Notes under the pieces: generated by a model | Database searches by the model: none | Told to the model about the DNA's origin: nothing | What the model saw: only the letters and a program-made list of their open reading frames with translations | Assembly: GCF_900101705.1 (NCBI RefSeq) | Contig: NZ_FNAC01000002.1 | Coordinates: 141,573-205,572 of the forward strand | Source: Algoriphagus faecimaris | GTDB lineage: Bacteria > Bacteroidota > Bacteroidia > Cytophagales > Cyclobacteriaceae | DNA length: 64,000 bases | Direction: 5' to 3' | Translations under genes and position numbers: made by a program | Shown here: piece by piece, positions 17,874 to 26,114 of the stretch | Layout: each line of letters begins with the position of its first letter | Position numbering within the stretch: the stretch's first letter is position 1

Positions 17874-18746
17874 TCAACCTTCTTGAAAGCTGACCTGATG
17901 CTGTCTCAAGAAATCCTTAATTACTTTGACATGCACGCATTCGCCCAAATGGATAAAGGCATAATCATTGATTTTTTTGGCTTTTCCATGAGCTATCACC
18001 TCCTTTTCTTCGATATCAAAACCCAAGTGTAAGTGTTTGGTACGGCTTTGCATTCCATAGATCCTACCTTCAGAGTCAAAAAGCGGACCACCGCTCTGCC
18101 CCCGAAGTCCTGGGGTACTCATTTCAATCCCGTGTATTTCACCTTTTTTGCCTCCTAGGAATCGAGTAACCATTCCTTCTATTGGAAATCGCGGCGATCT
18201 AGCCATGCCTTCTTTAGTCCATTTCAGAGATTGGCTCATCTGATCCAGCTTGTAATTAGTGAATTCGGGAAAGGGAAATCCCAGCCTACAAAGCATGTCT
18301 CCAGACTGAATTGATTGATCGTCGGCTAAAAAGGTGGGAGCACCTGTGAATAGACTTTGATTGAATCCCTCAAATTTCAATAATGCCAAATCATATTCAG
18401 GGTGAATGATGAATTTTAAATTTTTGATCTGATCCACACAGTCCACGAAGGTAATGCGCATTTCAAAAAGCTGCTCGGCTGTAAGACCGAGTTTTTTGGC
18501 AAGCTTATTTTGTTGGTTGCCCGTGCTGTTTTTACTCTCGTTGATGAAATTTGCAAAGCGCTTATTCACCTGGTCTGCTTGGCCAATCCATTGTGCGACG
18601 TGTTTACAGGTCAATGCCCAGCCTTCTTGATTGACAAAAAATAGGCTAGCGGAACCTTTATGGATTTTAGGGTTTCCAAAATTACGGGAAATGGAATGAA
18701 TAGCTCGGGTGTAATTGGCGACTTCTTTGATGGCGTTGGCAAACAT
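17874..18746 (-). CDS. Trypsin-like serine protease domain protein, no signal peptide
   Basis: A 290-residue chymotrypsin-fold protease with all three catalytic residues in place: H49 (LTCKHVA), D119 (HPEYDLALLKF) and S218 (LRGQSGGPLF). The GDMLCRLGFPFPEF segment resembles the S1C/DegP-like core. There is no PDZ domain, signal peptide or membrane segment, so it appears cytosolic. A helical insertion lies between His and Asp (about 55-95). Neighbours give no clue to its role: icd converges on it and gapA diverges. The possibility that export starts from a missed upstream start was checked; the DNA upstream of 18746 does not encode one. Confidence 0.8.
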   Translation of the reverse strand: MFANAIKEVANYTRAIHSISRNFGNPKIHKGSASLFFVNQEGWALTCKHVAQWIGQADQVNKRFANFINESKNSTGNQQNKLAKKLGLTAEQLFEMRITFVDCVDQIKNLKFIIHPEYDLALLKFEGFNQSLFTGAPTFLADDQSIQSGDMLCRLGFPFPEFTNYKLDQMSQSLKWTKEGMARSPRFPIEGMVTRFLGGKKGEIHGIEMSTPGLRGQSGGPLFDSEGRIYGMQSRTKHLHLGFDIEEKEVIAHGKAKKINDYAFIHLGECVHVKVIKDFLRQHQVSFQEG

Positions 18747-18951
18747 GGGAGAAATAATTTATCTAAGTTCAAGGTATTCAATTTCGATCAAAAAATCTGC
18801 TAAAATAATCGTTTTCATTTTTTTTTTCATTTCGAAATCGATTGAATGCCAATCTTGTCTTCTTCAGAATAGGGGGAGTTTGGGTGAGCAAAAAAAATAT
18901 GATAACTTAGGGATTCGCTAGTAATTTTTTGCTAAAAGAGGCAAAGGCTAG

Positions 18952-19998
<1,047 letters not shown>

Positions 19999-20004
19999 AT
20001 CAAT

Positions 20005-20034
20005 AAGCCTCGGAAATCTCCGAGGCTTTTTTTT
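20005..20034 (+). terminator. Terminator of gapA
   Basis: AAGCCTCGG and CCGAGGCTT pair and are followed by eight Ts. Confidence 0.9.
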
Positions 20035-20096
20035 GCTAATTTTTTAAGATAACCAAAAAGCATTTTGGGGAGTTTATTTAAAAAATTCTCATTTAC

Positions 20097-20717
20097 ATGT
20101 ATCTCCCACTTTTCCCATTAAAGCTGGTAGCTTTTCCTGGTGAAGAACTTAATTTACACATCTTTGAGCCGCGTTACCGTCAATTAATTGCAGACGTGGA
20201 AGCTGGCCAAGGGCGTTTTGGAGTTTGTGCCTATCTTGATAAGCTCAGCGGATTCGGGACCGAAATGGAACTCGTCAAGATACACAAAAGGTATGATGAT
20301 GGGAGAATGGATATTATGACTTTGGGAAAGCGGGTATTTAAATTAAAGTCCTTTGATAATCCGCTTCCAGGGAAGCTCTATGCTGGGGGAGAAGTGGAAT
20401 TTTTTAGGGACTCGGATAGGATCACTCCATCGCTGAAATATGAGTATATTTTCTATCTAAAGGAGATTCTTTACCTTTTAAGTTATCCTCATGAAATAGC
20501 TGTTGAAACAGTCAACTCATATACTTATGCTCACAAAGTGGGGCTAAGTTTGGAGGAAGAGCTGGAGCTAATCCAACTTCCATCGGAAGGAGAGCGGGTA
20601 GCCTTTTTGACCCAGCATTTTAAGCGAATCATCCCGATGCTCAAGGCAGCAGAACAAGCTAAGGAGAAGATTAAGCAGAATGGGCATTTTAAGCATTTGG
20701 ACCCGCTTAATTTTTGA
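20097..20717 (+). CDS. LON substrate-binding-domain protein
   Basis: A 206-residue protein equivalent to only the N-terminal domain of Lon protease: LPLFPLKLVAFPGEELNLHI, then FEPRYRQLI (about 23-31). The middle (VEIFRD-like EVEFFRDSDR) and a helical C-terminal part (LLSYPHEIAVETVNSYTYAH, ELIQLPSEGERVAFLTQHFK) follow. No ATPase or protease domain is present. Stand-alone LON proteins are widespread and poorly understood; they may bind unfolded proteins. It follows gapA by about 100 bases, past a terminator, and is probably transcribed on its own. Confidence 0.85.
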   Translation: MYLPLFPLKLVAFPGEELNLHIFEPRYRQLIADVEAGQGRFGVCAYLDKLSGFGTEMELVKIHKRYDDGRMDIMTLGKRVFKLKSFDNPLPGKLYAGGEVEFFRDSDRITPSLKYEYIFYLKEILYLLSYPHEIAVETVNSYTYAHKVGLSLEEELELIQLPSEGERVAFLTQHFKRIIPMLKAAEQAKEKIKQNGHFKHLDPLNF

Positions 20718-20781
20718 GTTAACCAGTTTTCTCACAGTTATAACCATTCGGGGAGGACTGACCTCTCTCTTATTCTTTTCA

Positions 20782-20971
20782 GGATAAACTTCTCGCCCTT
20801 GGGTAATTAATAAAGTAAAAAAGCAGGCCAAAAGACATGCTTTCTATGTGATCCCGCTGGGGCTTCCCGATTACGCTAGGCTTCATCGGGATAAACTTCT
20901 CGCCCTTGGGTAATTAATAAAGCAAAAAAGCAGGCCCAAAGACCTGCTTTCTATGTGATCCCGCTGGGGCT
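20782..20971. repeat. 107-bp tandem duplication of the tRNA-Lys tail and terminator
   Basis: Bases 20782-20864 recur at 20889-20971 with three differences. The unit comprises GGATAAACTTCTCGCCC, an AT-rich spacer, the tRNA-operon terminator hairpin and the last 16 bases of tRNA-Lys (minus strand). Only the right-hand copy continues into a full tRNA-Lys. The left copy instead runs into a 27-base palindrome, TCCCGATTACG...CATCGGGA (20865-20891). The left terminator copy has a mismatch in its stem. Confidence 0.8.
20924..20950 (-). terminator. Terminator of the minus-strand tRNA operon
   Basis: AAAGCAGG and CCTGCTTT pair; on the minus strand a T-run follows. It lies five bases past the 3' end of tRNA-Lys copy 1. 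A degraded duplicate lies at 20817-20843. Confidence 0.8.
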
Positions 20972-21028
20972 CGAACCCAGGACCCTAACATTAAAAGTGT
21001 TATGCTCTACCAGCTGAGCTACGGAATC
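20956..21028 (-). tRNA. tRNA-Lys (TTT), copy 1
   Basis: On the minus strand GATTCCG pairs with CGGGATC (one G-T pair), the anticodon loop CTTTTAA gives TTT, and GGTTCGAGCCC forms the T arm. The discriminator is A and CCA is not encoded. It is the last of four tRNAs in the operon. Confidence 0.95.
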
Positions 21029-21071
21029 AAAGAAAAAGCGGAACTTAATTCCGCCTGTGATATTTCCAAAG

Positions 21072-21145
21072 TGATCCTGTCAGGACTCGAACCTGAAACC
21101 TACTGCTTAGAAGGCAGTTGCTCTATCCAGTTGAGCTACAGGACC
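21072..21145 (-). tRNA. tRNA-Arg (TCT)
   Basis: The acceptor strands GGTCCTG and CAGGATC pair, the anticodon loop CTTCTAA gives TCT, and the T arm is GGTTCGAGTCC. The discriminator is A and CCA is not encoded. It is third in the tRNA operon. Confidence 0.95.
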
Positions 21146-21270
21146 TGGATAAATAAATATTGAAAGTAGAATAGATTAAAATCTAGTCGACTTTCGATTT
21201 GCCTTGACTAAAAGCTGTCAAGCCAACTATTATAAACTAATTCTCCCCTTTGGAAGAATTGATGAAGTGG

Positions 21271-21344
21271 TCGGGGTGGCAGGATTCGAACCTACGACCT
21301 CCACATCCCAAATGTGGCGCGATACCGGGCTACGCTACACCCCG
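21271..21344 (-). tRNA. tRNA-Pro (TGG)
   Basis: The acceptor strands CGGGGTG and CACCCCG pair fully, the anticodon loop TTTGGGA gives TGG, and the T arm is GGTTCGAATCC. The D arm carries the GTAGCGTAGCCCGG form typical of tRNA-Pro. Discriminator A, no encoded CCA. Confidence 0.95.
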
Positions 21345-21373
21345 AACAAGATTTTTAACTCCTTGCAAGTTGT

Positions 21374-21440
21374 TTCTATGAGATCCCGCTGGGGCTTCCC
21401 GATTTCGCTATGCTTCATCGGGACAGGCTTCTCGCCTTTA
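21374..21440 (-). repeat. Truncated tRNA-Lys tail joined to a palindrome
   Basis: Bases 21382-21396 equal the last 15 bases of tRNA-Lys, and the match extends into its flank (TTTCTATG at 21373-21380). At the T loop the tRNA sequence stops and a 27-base palindrome follows, TCCCGATTTCG...CATCGGGA (21397-21423). CAGGCTTCTCGCC comes next. The arrangement is the same as at 20849-20905. It lies between tRNA-Pro and tRNA-Lys copy 2. Confidence 0.75.
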
Positions 21441-21460
21441 CCCTTACTTGGATTTCAATG

Positions 21461-21533
21461 TGATCCCGCTGGGGCTCGAACCCAGGACCCTAACATTAAA
21501 AGTGTTATGCTCTACCAGCTGAGCTACGGAATC
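21461..21533 (-). tRNA. tRNA-Lys (TTT), copy 2
   Basis: Identical to the copy at 20956-21028 over its full length, with anticodon TTT and no encoded CCA. It is the first gene of the minus-strand operon, ahead of Pro, Arg and Lys. Confidence 0.95.
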
Positions 21534-21661
21534 ATGATTTAGTATTGACTTTTTTTAACGTCTAATACCCTTCTTTTTTGCTTTCAAATCAGCTCCCTAA
21601 CCTTGCTTTTTGTTAGATCATTGCCGTAATTGGACTGCAAATTTATGACTCTCATTTATAA

Positions 21662-22387
21662 ATGCCAAACAGGAAATCAATCTTTCTCGCAAAACTTTCA
21701 ATATTTTTTATCGCCCTTCTTCAAAGCATTCATTGTCAAGGAGATGTAAATGGTGTCGCTAAGGCGGACTCTCTATTTGCACAGGAAAACTACAAGGAAG
21801 CCATGGAATTGTACGTTTCTAACTATCAATCCGGGCTATATTCGCCTGCTATGCTTCTGAAAATGGCTTTCATTTCGGAAGGAATGGGTGATAAAGAAAA
21901 AGCAACACTCTACTTGAGTAAATACTATGACTTAGTTCCCAATAATCAGATCATCTCTAAGATTAAAGACCTAACAGGTCAAAATACGCTACACGGTTTT
22001 GAAGTATCAGATTCAGGTAGATTTCTACTACTTTTGGTTGATTACAAAGAGTACATCGTTGGAGGGTTGGCTTTTTTATTGATTTTGTCTTTGTTGGCTG
22101 TATGGTGGACCGGTAGAAGTTCAGATTCTAGAGTCTCATATTGGCCGAGTTTCTTTCTTTTGATTTTATTATTCTTGAGCAATAATTTTTTACAGGGACC
22201 TCGCACGGGATTAATTACCAATAGTCCTACCTATGTGGTGAGCAAGCCCACTGCCGGCGGTTCGATTGTGGAAAGGATAGAGCCGGGACATCGGGTCAAA
22301 ATAAAATCCTCCAAGGATATCTGGTATGAGGTCGAATGGAAAAATAAAGAGGCCTACATAAAAAAAGATCATATCACAAGGCTGTGA
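21662..22387 (+). CDS. TPR-transmembrane-SH3 protein, BatE-like
   Basis: A 241-residue membrane protein. A signal peptide or first membrane segment (about 8-24) precedes a tetratricopeptide-like stretch (ADSLFAQENYKEAMELY, LYSPAMLLKMAFISEGMGDK, ATLYLSKYYDLVPNN). Two membrane segments follow at about 132-150 and 162-176. The C-terminal 60 residues form a bacterial SH3 domain (TGLITNSPTYVVSKPTAGG, DIWYEVEWKNKEAYIKKDHI). This order is that of BatE from Bacteroidota aerotolerance operons, but no batA-D genes are nearby. Function is inferred from architecture only. Confidence 0.7.
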   Translation: MPNRKSIFLAKLSIFFIALLQSIHCQGDVNGVAKADSLFAQENYKEAMELYVSNYQSGLYSPAMLLKMAFISEGMGDKEKATLYLSKYYDLVPNNQIISKIKDLTGQNTLHGFEVSDSGRFLLLLVDYKEYIVGGLAFLLILSLLAVWWTGRSSDSRVSYWPSFFLLILLFLSNNFLQGPRTGLITNSPTYVVSKPTAGGSIVERIEPGHRVKIKSSKDIWYEVEWKNKEAYIKKDHITRL

Positions 22388-22389
22388 AA

Positions 22390-22418
22390 AAAAAACCTCC
22401 AAATCTGGAGGTTTTTTT
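22390..22418. terminator. Bidirectional terminator
   Basis: AAAACCTCC and GGAGGTTTT pair around AAATCT with As before and Ts after. It separates the convergent BatE-like and DUF1080 genes. Confidence 0.9.
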
Positions 22419-22428
22419 GTTAAGCATC

Positions 22429-23175
22429 TTAAAGTTTTTTGAGAACAATATTTCTGAAATGGACCAAGTCTCCATGATCCTGAAGAGAGATTTTACCCTT
22501 TTTGTATTTGCCAAATCCGGGCATGTCTTTGAACTTGCTGTTTGCGATCAGTTCCTCCCATTCAGGGGTCCACATGGTTGTCTCCACAATTGTGACATCG
22601 TTCAGACGCAGTTGAAGATTACCATTATTGGCGATGATTTCGGCTAGATTCCATTCTCCTGCTGGTTTTACGGTCTCTTCACTACTTACGATGAGATCAT
22701 ACAGGTCTCCGGCTCTATGACTGATGATTTCGGCGTCTGGATGGCCTTCATTGTCCAGTACTTGCATCTCAGGTCCTGTTTGCCATGGATAGTCGTATTC
22801 ATCAGACTCATGCACAAGGAATATTACTCCACTATTTCCATTTGGAGCTATTTTCCATTCGTATTTCAGATGAAAGTTTTCAAACTCTTCATCAGTCACT
22901 ATATCTCCTCCATCTCCAGTTTGCCAACCGTCTTTATTGGCAGCGTCTAGGTAAAGTTCACCGTTTTCGATTTTCCAAGCCTTACCTACTTCCCCACCAC
23001 CGTATTTGTGCCAGCCGTCAAAGGACTTACCGTCGAATAATGAAATCCACTCTTCTTGAGTAGTGGTAGAGGCTTGAGTTTCCTCTTCAGTGTTTTCTAC
23101 TTCCTTTTCTCCTGAGCAGCCAAATATCAGCGCAGCTGAGAGTGAAAGCAGTATCCAATTTTGTCTTTGCATCAT
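22429..23175 (-). CDS. DUF1080 lipoprotein (3-keto-disaccharide hydrolase family)
   Basis: A 248-residue lipoprotein (lipobox ending at C20, ALIFGC). After an acidic linker comes the DUF1080 jelly-roll: WISLFDGKSFDGWHKYGGGE (about 43-62), FENFHLKYEWKIAPNGNSGV, then MQVLDNEGHPDA and RAGDLYDLI. This concanavalin-like family hydrolyses or eliminates 3-keto-glycosides, which suits the oxidoreductases around it. It is the last gene of a four-gene minus-strand operon, two bases after the cytochrome gene. Being a lipoprotein, it works on the periplasmic or outer-membrane side. Confidence 0.88.
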   Translation of the reverse strand: MMQRQNWILLSLSAALIFGCSGEKEVENTEEETQASTTTQEEWISLFDGKSFDGWHKYGGGEVGKAWKIENGELYLDAANKDGWQTGDGGDIVTDEEFENFHLKYEWKIAPNGNSGVIFLVHESDEYDYPWQTGPEMQVLDNEGHPDAEIISHRAGDLYDLIVSSEETVKPAGEWNLAEIIANNGNLQLRLNDVTIVETTMWTPEWEELIANSKFKDMPGFGKYKKGKISLQDHGDLVHFRNIVLKKL

Positions 23176-23176
23176 T

Positions 23177-23599
23177 TTATTTTTTCAAAAGGAGTACATA
23201 TTTAACCATGTCTTTGGCATCTTCTTCACTTAATCCTGGATGGGCAGGCATAGGTACTTCACCCCAGTTTCCGACTCCGCCATTGATGACTTTTTGAGCT
23301 AGCATGTCGATGTTTTCATCGGTTGTTTCGTATTTGGCAGCGACTTCCGCATAGGACGGGCCTACGATTTTTCGCTCTACCATGTGACATGACTGACAGT
23401 CAGAGGCCTTTATTTTTTCTAAACCTTTGATGTAGATAGGGTCATCTTGGTATTTTTCTTCAAGGCTTATTTCCTTGGCTGGAGCAGGAGTGCTAGAAGC
23501 ACTACTCTCACTGGATTGTTGCTCTCCCCCTCCTCCACATGCGAAGGCAATTCCTGCTAATGCAGCTAATCCAAGAGTAATTGGTTTTCTGATTTTCAT
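23177..23599 (-). CDS. Class I cytochrome c, lipoprotein
   Basis: A 140-residue c-type cytochrome. The lipobox AGIAFAC ends at C21, followed by a Ser/Pro/Ala-rich linker. The heme site CQSCH is at 68-72 and the probable axial Met is M117 (GEVPMPAHPGLS). The size and PSYAEVAAKY wording match small monoheme electron carriers next to GMC-type sugar dehydrogenases. In this operon it is the likely electron acceptor for the GMC oxidoreductase encoded at 28247. It is 23 bases downstream of the TIM-barrel isomerase gene. Confidence 0.9.
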   Translation of the reverse strand: MKIRKPITLGLAALAGIAFACGGGGEQQSSESSASSTPAPAKEISLEEKYQDDPIYIKGLEKIKASDCQSCHMVERKIVGPSYAEVAAKYETTDENIDMLAQKVINGGVGNWGEVPMPAHPGLSEEDAKDMVKYVLLLKK

Positions 23600-23622
23600 T
23601 GTTTTATATATTATTTATAGTA

Positions 23623-24675
23623 TTAGATGCCCAATATTTTTTTGTTAAAGGACTCATCTGCTCCTGTGCCGGCAAAGTCATCAAATGCTTTTTCTGTGAC
23701 ACGGATTAGATGCGCATCAATGAATGGAGCCCCCTCGGCTGCTCCCTGTTCGGGATGCTTTATGGCGCATTCCCACTCAAGTACGGCCCATCCATCAAAA
23801 TTGTACTGCGAAAGTTTACTAAAAATTCCACCAAAATCAACTTGTCCATCCCCTAAAGATCTGAATCTTCCAGCTCGTTCTACCCATCCTTGGAATCCTC
23901 CATAGACGCCTTGCTTGCCCGTTGGGTTAAATTCAGCATCTTTTACATGGAACATTTTGATTCTTTCGTGATAGAAATCAATGAATTGAAGGTAATCTAG
24001 GCATTGTAATACAAAGTGGCTCGGATCATAAAGGATATTGGCGCGCTTGTGATGGTTGACTTTATCGAGAAACATTTCAAATGTAATTCCATCATGAAGA
24101 TCTTCTCCTGGATGAAGCTCGTAGCAGACATCTATACCATACTTGTCAAATTCGTCCAGAATCGGGGTCCATCTGTTGGCTAATTCTGCGAAACCTGTAT
24201 CCACTAATCCTGCGGGTCTCTGAGGCCAAGGATAGACCGTGTGCCACATAAGTGCTCCAGAGAAAGTGGCGTGCGCTGACAATCCCAAATTGGAAGAAGC
24301 CTTAGCCGCATATTTTAACTGCTGGGTAGCCCATTCTGTTTTTCCTTTGAGGTCACCTTTAAGATTAGCAGGGGCAAATCCATCAAATAGTTCGTTATAG
24401 GCAGGATGAACAGCCACTAGCTGCCCTTGAAGATGCGTAGAAAGCTCTGTGATGACCATGCCAGTTTCCTCTACTGTACCAGCGATTTCATCTGCATAAG
24501 TTTTACTTTCTGCTGCTTTTTGTAAATCAATCATGCGGTTATCCCAAGAAGGGATCTGAACACCCTTATAGCCTAGATCGGCCATGTATTCACAGATATT
24601 CTTCAGGTTGTTAAATGGGGCTTTATCGTCAGCAAATTGGGCCAAAAATATGGCTGGTCCTTTAATTGATTTCAT
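23623..24675 (-). CDS. Sugar phosphate isomerase/epimerase family TIM-barrel protein
   Basis: A 350-residue cytosolic TIM barrel of the xylose-isomerase-like (AP endonuclease family 2) group. Metal-site segments include VCYELHPGEDLHD (about 200-212), ILYDPSHFVLQ, KMFHVKDAEF and WAVLEWECAIKHPE near the C-terminus. It lacks any signal peptide, unlike the related enzyme at 27347, which carries a Tat signal. With the Gfo/Idh/MocA gene 30 bases upstream, it probably processes the keto-sugar or epimerised product in the cytoplasm. The exact substrate is unknown. Confidence 0.87.
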   Translation of the reverse strand: MKSIKGPAIFLAQFADDKAPFNNLKNICEYMADLGYKGVQIPSWDNRMIDLQKAAESKTYADEIAGTVEETGMVITELSTHLQGQLVAVHPAYNELFDGFAPANLKGDLKGKTEWATQQLKYAAKASSNLGLSAHATFSGALMWHTVYPWPQRPAGLVDTGFAELANRWTPILDEFDKYGIDVCYELHPGEDLHDGITFEMFLDKVNHHKRANILYDPSHFVLQCLDYLQFIDFYHERIKMFHVKDAEFNPTGKQGVYGGFQGWVERAGRFRSLGDGQVDFGGIFSKLSQYNFDGWAVLEWECAIKHPEQGAAEGAPFIDAHLIRVTEKAFDDFAGTGADESFNKKILGI

Positions 24676-24705
24676 ATCTTATTAAATTTTAGGTTTAAGA
24701 GTTGA

Positions 24706-25875
24706 TTATTTTTCTACGACTAATGGCGTCCACTTTATCTCAGACTCCGTGCTTTTAAGTACGTGATCGATAAAAGCCATTCCTCTGATGCCATCTTCGA
24801 CACCTGGGTAGTCCTCCCATTCGGGTTTTGGTTTTTCTCCAGCTTGCTGGGCATAGATACATCTTGCAAAATTGCGGTATAAGTTGGCAAAAGCTTCAAT
24901 ATATCCCTCAGGGTGACCGGCTGGAGTTCGGGTATTTTCCTGAGCTAAAGATCCGAGGTAGCCTGTACCGGCTCTGAAGATTTGAGCGGGGACATTTGGG
25001 TACCTGACCGTCAAAGAATTGTTGTCTTCCTGCTCCCATTCCAGACCACCCTTATCTCCATAGACACGTATTTTTAGATTGTTTTCACAACCTGTGTCAG
25101 TCTGAGAGGCCATTAGTACACCTGATGCTCCATTTTCAAAGCGCAGAAGGACGACTCCATCATCGTCGATGGGTCTTCCGTCCACTTTGATGTAAAGGTC
25201 TGCGCACAGATGTGACACCTTTTGCCCTGAAACGTATTCCGCCAAATGAAAGGCGTGAGTCCCAATGTCACCCATGCAGCCCGCGAGCCCATTTCTTTTT
25301 GGATCAGTTCTCCATTCAGCCTGCTTGTTGTTTTCAGTTTCGAGTAGCTTATAGAGCCAACCCTGTGGGTACTCTACGTACACTTTGTGGATTTTTCCCA
25401 GCTCACCATTTTGGATCATCTGCTTGGCCTGCTTGATCATGGGGTAGCCTGAATAGGTATGGGTCAGTAAGAATAGCTTATCTGAAGCATTGACTGCATG
25501 ATATAGCTCTTTTGCTTCTTGGTAATTTAAAGTCAGTGGCTTGTCTAGGGCTACGTGAAAACCATGCTTCAATGCTTTGATAGCCGGATCGAGATGGACA
25601 TTGTTTGGGGTAACGATAACAACGACATCGATTCGCTCTGTCTGGGGCAGTTGGAGTTCTTTTTCAAACATCTCATCGTAGCTCCCATATACTCTCGTAG
25701 CATCGAGCATGAGTTCTTCTCCGCGTTGTTTTGATTTTTCGGGGTTGGATGAAAAGGCACCCGCAGCAAGTTCAAACATGCCGTCCATCAAGGCGCCATT
25801 GAGGTGTATCGCTCCAATAAACGATCCTGGTCCTCCACCGATCAATCCAATTTTTAGTTTTTTAGTTTTTGACAT
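24706..25875 (-). CDS. Gfo/Idh/MocA family oxidoreductase
   Basis: A 389-residue NAD(P)-dependent sugar dehydrogenase and first gene of the minus-strand operon. The Rossmann motif is GLIGGGPGSFIGAIH (10-24). VALDKPLTLNYQEAKEL near residues 108-124 holds the catalytic Lys in the family's EKP-like motif (DKP here). GCMGDIGTHAFHLAEYVSGQ carries the conserved Asp and His of the active site. It has no signal peptide. In keto-glycoside pathways such enzymes reduce 3-keto sugars back to the free sugar or start the oxidation, which matches its partners here. Confidence 0.9.
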   Translation of the reverse strand: MSKTKKLKIGLIGGGPGSFIGAIHLNGALMDGMFELAAGAFSSNPEKSKQRGEELMLDATRVYGSYDEMFEKELQLPQTERIDVVVIVTPNNVHLDPAIKALKHGFHVALDKPLTLNYQEAKELYHAVNASDKLFLLTHTYSGYPMIKQAKQMIQNGELGKIHKVYVEYPQGWLYKLLETENNKQAEWRTDPKRNGLAGCMGDIGTHAFHLAEYVSGQKVSHLCADLYIKVDGRPIDDDGVVLLRFENGASGVLMASQTDTGCENNLKIRVYGDKGGLEWEQEDNNSLTVRYPNVPAQIFRAGTGYLGSLAQENTRTPAGHPEGYIEAFANLYRNFARCIYAQQAGEKPKPEWEDYPGVEDGIRGMAFIDHVLKSTESEIKWTPLVVEK

Positions 25876-26114
25876 AGGTCTTTTTAGGTTTTTCAGGTTT
25901 TTTTCTTGAAATAATTAATTATCGATCAAAAAATCCTTCAAACTTTAATCGAGATGTTTGAATTATTGACCAATTGCCGCATCACGTTATGAGTGGCTTG
26001 TTCAAAACTTTTGATCGCCTTATTTCATATTGTCAAAGGACTTGCTTAAAATACAGGAAAAACACCAAATTCTAAACTTTCAATTTTAAAATTAACGTCT
26101 ACTCCCCTTGATTT
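25876..26114. promoter_or_regulatory. Divergent control region of the two sugar operons
   Basis: These 239 bases lie between two divergent operons and must hold both promoters. A fully palindromic ATAATTAATTAT is at 25911-25922, near a TTGA...TCAA pair that could be an operator. No exact TAnnTTTG box is visible on either strand, so the operons may use a regulated promoter. No regulator gene is next to it. Confidence 0.4.

Noticed and set aside
21204..21542. 112-codon plus-strand open frame across the tRNA region
   Set aside because: It reads the antisense of tRNA-Pro and tRNA-Lys; the product (VAGFEPTTSTSQ, AGARTQDPNIKSVMLYQL) is the well-known false protein produced by translating tRNA antisense.
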